Of a stretch of DNA of 64,000 nucleotides, positions 60,080 through 64,000 are shown one piece after another (the stretch's first letter is position 1; each line of letters opens with the position of its first letter). This stretch comes from Polytrichum commune (taxonomy: Eukaryota > Streptophyta > Polytrichopsida > Polytrichales > Polytrichaceae): assembly GCA_950295325.1 (NCBI GenBank), contig OX485808.1:18558527-18622526 (forward strand), written 5' to 3'. Below the pieces are notes generated by a model. That model ran no database searches and had not been told where the DNA came from. It worked only from the letters and a program-made list of their open reading frames with translations. The position numbers and the translations under genes were made by a program.

Positions 60080-61303
60080 ACAAGGTCGGGAGGTGGCCTA
60101 ATCACTTGCTTGTGATCGGGCCACAAGGTGTCGTCCTAAAATGACTTTCGTAATGAGACATGAAATGTCGGATGCACTTTGATCTCCGGCGGTAATTCCA
60201 ACTTATACATGTCCTTGAACACTTGTTCCACAATGGAAAACGAAGCTCCAATTTTGGACATGAACTTTTGAAGTAAGGCCTTTGGGCAAGGTGAAGTTGT
60301 CCACATTCAACAACACCTTATTGGCCCACCTCATACTCCACTTCGCGTCTTCCGGCATTGATTTGCACTCCGTAGCACCTTCGGGCTTTCTCCACCAACA
60401 ACTTGGTCATCTCCAAGACTTGTTTACCATCCTTGGCCAAGTCCTCACCATCTTGGTTGAACTCTAGTGTTGAATGTGCCCCCTCGAGAGCTAGGTTAAT
60501 AGGTTGGAGCGCATCCACTCCATAAGCCACCACCAAAGACCACCCCTTGGTAGCCAAGTGCGTGGCTACATTGCAATTACACTCCGCTCGACCCACATAG
60601 ACCGCCCAATCTCCTTGGTCCGCCCCCACCAAGTTCCTCAAGTATTGCTTCAAGACTACATTCACATGCTCCGCTTTCCCATTCATTTGGGAATGCAAGG
60701 CCGTGGTAAACCTTAGTTTCATCCGACCTCCTTAGAGAATTGCATTGAAAATGCACTTGTGAACTTTGGATCTTGATCCCACACAATCACTCTTGGCAAC
60801 CTGTGGTGCCTCAACCATCCTTTGAGAAAAGGCTATGCGGTCTCCAACGCGGTGGCGGTTCCCACAATTGGCACCATGTGTGCCAACTTGGCAAACCGCT
60901 CTACCATCAACAAGATGGTATCATACCCATGTGACTCCGACAAACTTGTGATCAAGTCCATGCACATACTATGCCATGGCCCCGACGGGATAGGCAATAG
61001 TTGCAAGAAACCGCCTTGCTTTTGGTAAGAGGCTCGGTTCACTTGGCACTTCATCCAAACCTTCACAAAGTGGGTTATATCCTTCTTTATGCACCGCCAA
61101 TGGTAGCCTCATGACACCATTCTATGGCGGCTTTTTCTTTCTCCTCTATGGCCGGCAATAGGGCTATCACATTCTTCCTTCAAAACCGATAGCCTCAACT
61201 TGCCTTGTGGCACATACACCCGACTTTGTTTACACTTGAACAATCCGTCCACCAACTTAACCTCTTTGAGCACCTTGCTCTTGCGAAGCTCACCTAAAAA
61301 CAT
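60080..61303 (-). pseudogene. Integrase of the minus-strand Gypsy copy
   Basis: The zinc-binding H2C2 region (around 61,303-61,109, VLKEECDSPIAGHRGE) leads into the core with the first aspartate in MDLITSLSESHGYDTI, the second in WDQDPKFTS and the glutamate in NGKAEHVN. All three catalytic residues are present, but a one-base deletion near 60,721 (compared with the plus copy) separates the second and third in frame. Inactive as read. Confidence 0.85.
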
Positions 61304-61345
61304 TTGTGCTTTGGGGTAGTAAATTTACCCCTCCCGTATCTTGCA

Positions 61346-61672
61346 TCACAAGTTTCCTTCGCCGGCACACATTAGCCACAAGGTTTGGATGGTTCTCATT
61401 GCTTGGAACTCATCCGGTCTACTTCGCGCATCCGGCACCACATTTCCACGGTCCGGTTTGTGGATCAAATCCACCTTCATAAGCGCCAAACTATCATGCC
61501 ACCGCAATGACTTGGCGCTTACTTGCGCTTGAATGTCAAAATTCTTTGAGGACACATTGTCCATGTAGACCTTTGCTTTGTGCGACCCCAAATAGTGTCG
61601 CCACATCTTCAAGCAATGCACTACGACAAAGAAGTTCTTTGTCATGAGTTGGTTGTCTTCTTTGACAACCAT
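61346..61672 (-). pseudogene. RNase H segment of the minus-strand Gypsy copy
   Basis: An open stretch of 108 residues carries the C-terminal part of the Ty3/Gypsy RNase H: VVHCLKMWRHYLGSHKAKVY, MDNVSS with a catalytic-type aspartate, LRWHDSLA and HKPDRGNVVPDARSR (normally ...NVVADALSR). The N-terminal part lies in the tandem-repeat region before it. Confidence 0.8.
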
Positions 61673-62330
61673 CGAGCTTCATGCTCCCATATGCAATGGC
61701 CATCCAATTACACATAATTCACCATTGGCAAAGTCATTCACCCCCGTATGCACCTCGAAAGGTTTGTCAAGCTCCGCGAACTTGAGCACGGGCGGCGAAG
61801 AGAACTTGGTGTTAAGCTCCCCAAAGACTCGTGACAAACATCATCCCACTCTTGGGATAGCCATTTCTTCCACAAGTCGCACAAGGTGGGACAACCATCG
61901 AGCTTCATGCTCTCATATGCCATGGCCATCCATCTTGCCTCAACATTCGCCAATGGTAAAGTCATTCGCCCCCGTATGCACCTCAAAAGGTTTGTCAAAT
62001 TTCGCAAACTTGAGCACGGGCGGCGAAGAAAACTTGGTCTTAAGCTCCTTAAAGACTTGGTGGCAAAGCTCATCCCACTTTTGGGATAGCCATTTCTTAC
62101 ATAAGTTGGACAAGGTCGGACAACCATCGAGATTCATGCTCTTATATGCAATGGCCATACATTTTGCCTCAACATACGCCAATGCTAAAGTCACTCGCCC
62201 CCGCATGCACCTCAAAAGGTTTGTCAAAGTCCGCGAACTTAAGCACGGGCGGCGAAGAGAACTTGTTTTTGAGCCCCCCAAAGGCTTGGTGACAAGGCTC
62301 ATCCCACTCTTGGGATAGCCATTTTCCTCA
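61640..62330 (-). repeat. 229-base tandem repeat at the RT/RNase H boundary, minus copy
   Basis: The word GGGATAGCCATTT recurs at 61,854, 62,083 and 62,312, exactly 229 bases apart. The repeat unit is the same as in the plus-strand copy, so the duplication predates the split of the two copies. Confidence 0.9.
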
Positions 62331-62769
62331 ATAAGTTGAATAAGGTCCTAACAACCTTAGAAAACTCTCGAATGAAGTTGTGGTACTAATTGGCTAGGCC
62401 AACAAATGACCTAAGCCCTTTTGAATCAAGGGCCAATTCTCCTTTTGGATTGCCTTGACATTCTTCATGTTCGTCCACCAACTTCATTTATCACCACATA
62501 CCTCAAGAGCTCAATCTCTCGTTGAGCAAAGTTATTTTTCACTTCTTGGCGGTAATTTTTTTTTTGGGCAACACATTGGTGAATACATCCTTGTATTTCA
62601 CCAACATCACACCAATGTTGTTTGGGGGAGGCCCATCTTTCCTAGCCTCCCCATACATTCCTTGGAGTTGCTCCAATTGAACCACGACCATTATTATGAT
62701 GTTTTTCCGTTTATTCATTTGGTCCATTAAGACCAAATTTGAGTTGGTTCCTCCTACCATAGGAGTCCT

Positions 62770-63040
62770 TGTCAATTTGTAGTGCAATTCTTTGCCATCA
62801 AGACATCACAAATGCGCCGCAAGCTCACCGGCTTGCACCTCACATCTATCATGTGAGTTCCAAAGAAGGCAGCCTTCACAATGACATGCATTTCATCTAT
62901 TTCACATGGTGTGAAATTTTGACAAAAATCCAATGTCCCACATTGAAAAGTTACATGCATCGCGGCCTCCTTTGTTTCATGCGGTTCGCCCTTTCCAAAC
63001 CGCACCTTGGTGGGCTTGCCCGCTCTATCAATCGGCAAGC
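62770..63040 (-). pseudogene. Protease/linker segment of the minus-strand Gypsy copy
   Basis: An open frame of 88 residues with EIDEMHVIVKAAFFGTHMID resembles the end of the Ty3/Gypsy aspartic protease region, which normally reads close to DMDVILG. The DSGA active-site motif is not visible. Confidence 0.5.
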
Positions 63041-63559
63041 CCCAACTCCCTTGCGAGTTTTGGGCTCAAGAAGGAATGGTAGCCTCTTTATCAACCCATG
63101 AGACATTTGTCCCATTCATTTGAGCCTCAAAGTACAAAAGACTTGGCCTCGGCTTAAGGCTACTAGCCTTGGCCACAATGCCATCGTCTTACATTCGGTC
63201 CGCGGCATAAGTATTATTTGGTGTGGTACCTATCTCCCCTCAACGTCCATTGTTGTAAGGCACCACCAAATTTCTTATTGGGGTCATCGGCCTTAATGCT
63301 CGTTGCAATTTTGATGATCCCCGCCACAACCTCAATAAACTTTTGGAAATTTGAACTTGGTATTCACCACCCGCTTTTGAAACCCCACCTAAAACGATGT
63401 ACTTCTTAGAAAACTCGTTCATCTAAGATGCACAATTCATTTGGGTGTGAAATTCGCGCATATACGCCTTAAGAGGCCCGCACGCCTCATTTCCACCAAA
63501 TTCATTCCAACATCAATACCTTCCAAGCATTTCGAATTGGAATTTCAATCCAACATTAA

Positions 63560-63813
63560 TGCCCTCCAAGGTTTTGGGTGCATTCGGTATTCTAGGCCCC
63601 AAATGGTTTTTTGAGGTGTGCGGGAGCCCTTTCAAAGGACTCCACCAATTTCCTTACCGAATCCACCATCATGCCCACCATTGTCATTAGAACCAACGGT
63701 ATGGTCAAATTCCCTTTACACATGATCTTTGTTCCAATTTGAGCCTCACAACCTTTTGGAAACCCCGGGCTAACCATAATAACCCTCACGTTTGATAGCC
63801 ATGTCTCCCTCAA
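63560..63813 (-). pseudogene. Gag start of the minus-strand Gypsy copy
   Basis: It contains the same broken gag segment as the plus copy (SPGFPKGCEAQIGT, TIPLVLMTMVG). Immediately upstream, the leader with the primer site is absent: gag-leader sequence joins LTR sequence at CTCAAAG|TGTCGC. Confidence 0.6.
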
Positions 63814-64000
63814 AGTGTCGCAACCCTTGCTAGGTCCCTTAATAATCTTGCCAATTTTCAATTCTAGCAAAGGTTACGAGTCGCTAACCCTTCGCATTCC
63901 GCCATGCTAATGGATAGCTCCTCTTACCCCGGACCAATAGTTCATAGGAGGGAACCAACCCTCCTACTTTGCTTTCGGGACTCACCCCTTAATCGGTAAC
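63814..64000 (-). repeat. LTR of the Gypsy family, cut by the window end
   Basis: Starts TGTCGCAACCC and matches the other LTRs to the end of the window. It is either the 5' LTR of the minus-strand copy or the end of yet another reversed insertion. Confidence 0.8.

Larger units (their letters stand above)
58065..64000 (-). mobile_element. Ty3/Gypsy LTR retrotransposon, minus-strand copy, incomplete at window end
   Basis: Read on the minus strand: 5' LTR (from beyond 64,000 to 63,814), gag remnants, protease/linker (63,038-62,772), RT remnant, RNase H, integrase, polypurine tract and 3' LTR (59,041-58,065). The RT core is missing at the same place as in the plus-strand copy. Other defects are a one-base deletion in integrase near 60,721, an expanded A-run near 62,550 and the 229-base tandem repeat. 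Its left neighbour is plus-copy sequence ending TCAAG, consistent with insertion of this element into the plus-strand one. Confidence 0.88.

Overview
This is a piece of a plant nuclear genome. It is AT-rich, has split genes with short introns (mostly about 70 to 1,000 bases) and is full of transposon remains. One gene, a homologue of the animal axoneme and sperm protein MYCBPAP, suggests a land plant that makes swimming sperm (moss, lycophyte or fern grade). Seed plants with pollen tubes generally lack such genes. The sequence alone does not fix the species.

Layout. Positions 1-10,200 hold a complete 12-exon minus-strand gene for a mitochondrial-type cation diffusion facilitator (MTP6/MTPC1-like, 688 codons). 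A 119-base 5S rRNA-like sequence lies in its last intron, and a long inverted repeat lies upstream of its start. Positions 10,200-23,200 are intergenic, with at least five small terminal-inverted-repeat elements and no gene I can support. Positions 23,300-40,200 form a gene island: a tandemly duplicated GC-rich segment, a PP2C phosphatase gene (+), the MYCBPAP homologue (-), and the E1-alpha subunit of mitochondrial branched-chain 2-oxoacid dehydrogenase (-). I rebuilt all four genes exon by exon. Reading frames close across all junctions, except for one single-base frameshift in the MYCBPAP homologue. Positions 40,800-48,900 are AT-rich, with a MITE and a dead pogo/Tigger-like transposase.

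Positions 48,898-64,000 are a nest of LTR retrotransposons. First comes a non-autonomous element with 0.5-kb LTRs and a broken gag-like reading frame; a hAT-like MITE sits in its left LTR. Directly next to it is a Ty3/Gypsy element on the plus strand (973-base LTR, tRNA-Met primer site). This is followed by another copy of the same family on the minus strand that runs off the window. Both Gypsy copies lack the reverse-transcriptase core at the same place and share a 229-base tandem repeat, so they look like one non-autonomous lineage.

The genes do not form a pathway. Two products are mitochondrial (the 2-oxoacid dehydrogenase subunit by its presequence and family, the metal carrier by family), one is a signalling phosphatase and one is a flagellar protein. 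The most interesting items are the RT-less Gypsy lineage, the flagellar gene with its frameshift, the several GC-AG introns in the metal-transporter gene, and the 5S-like sequence in its last intron.
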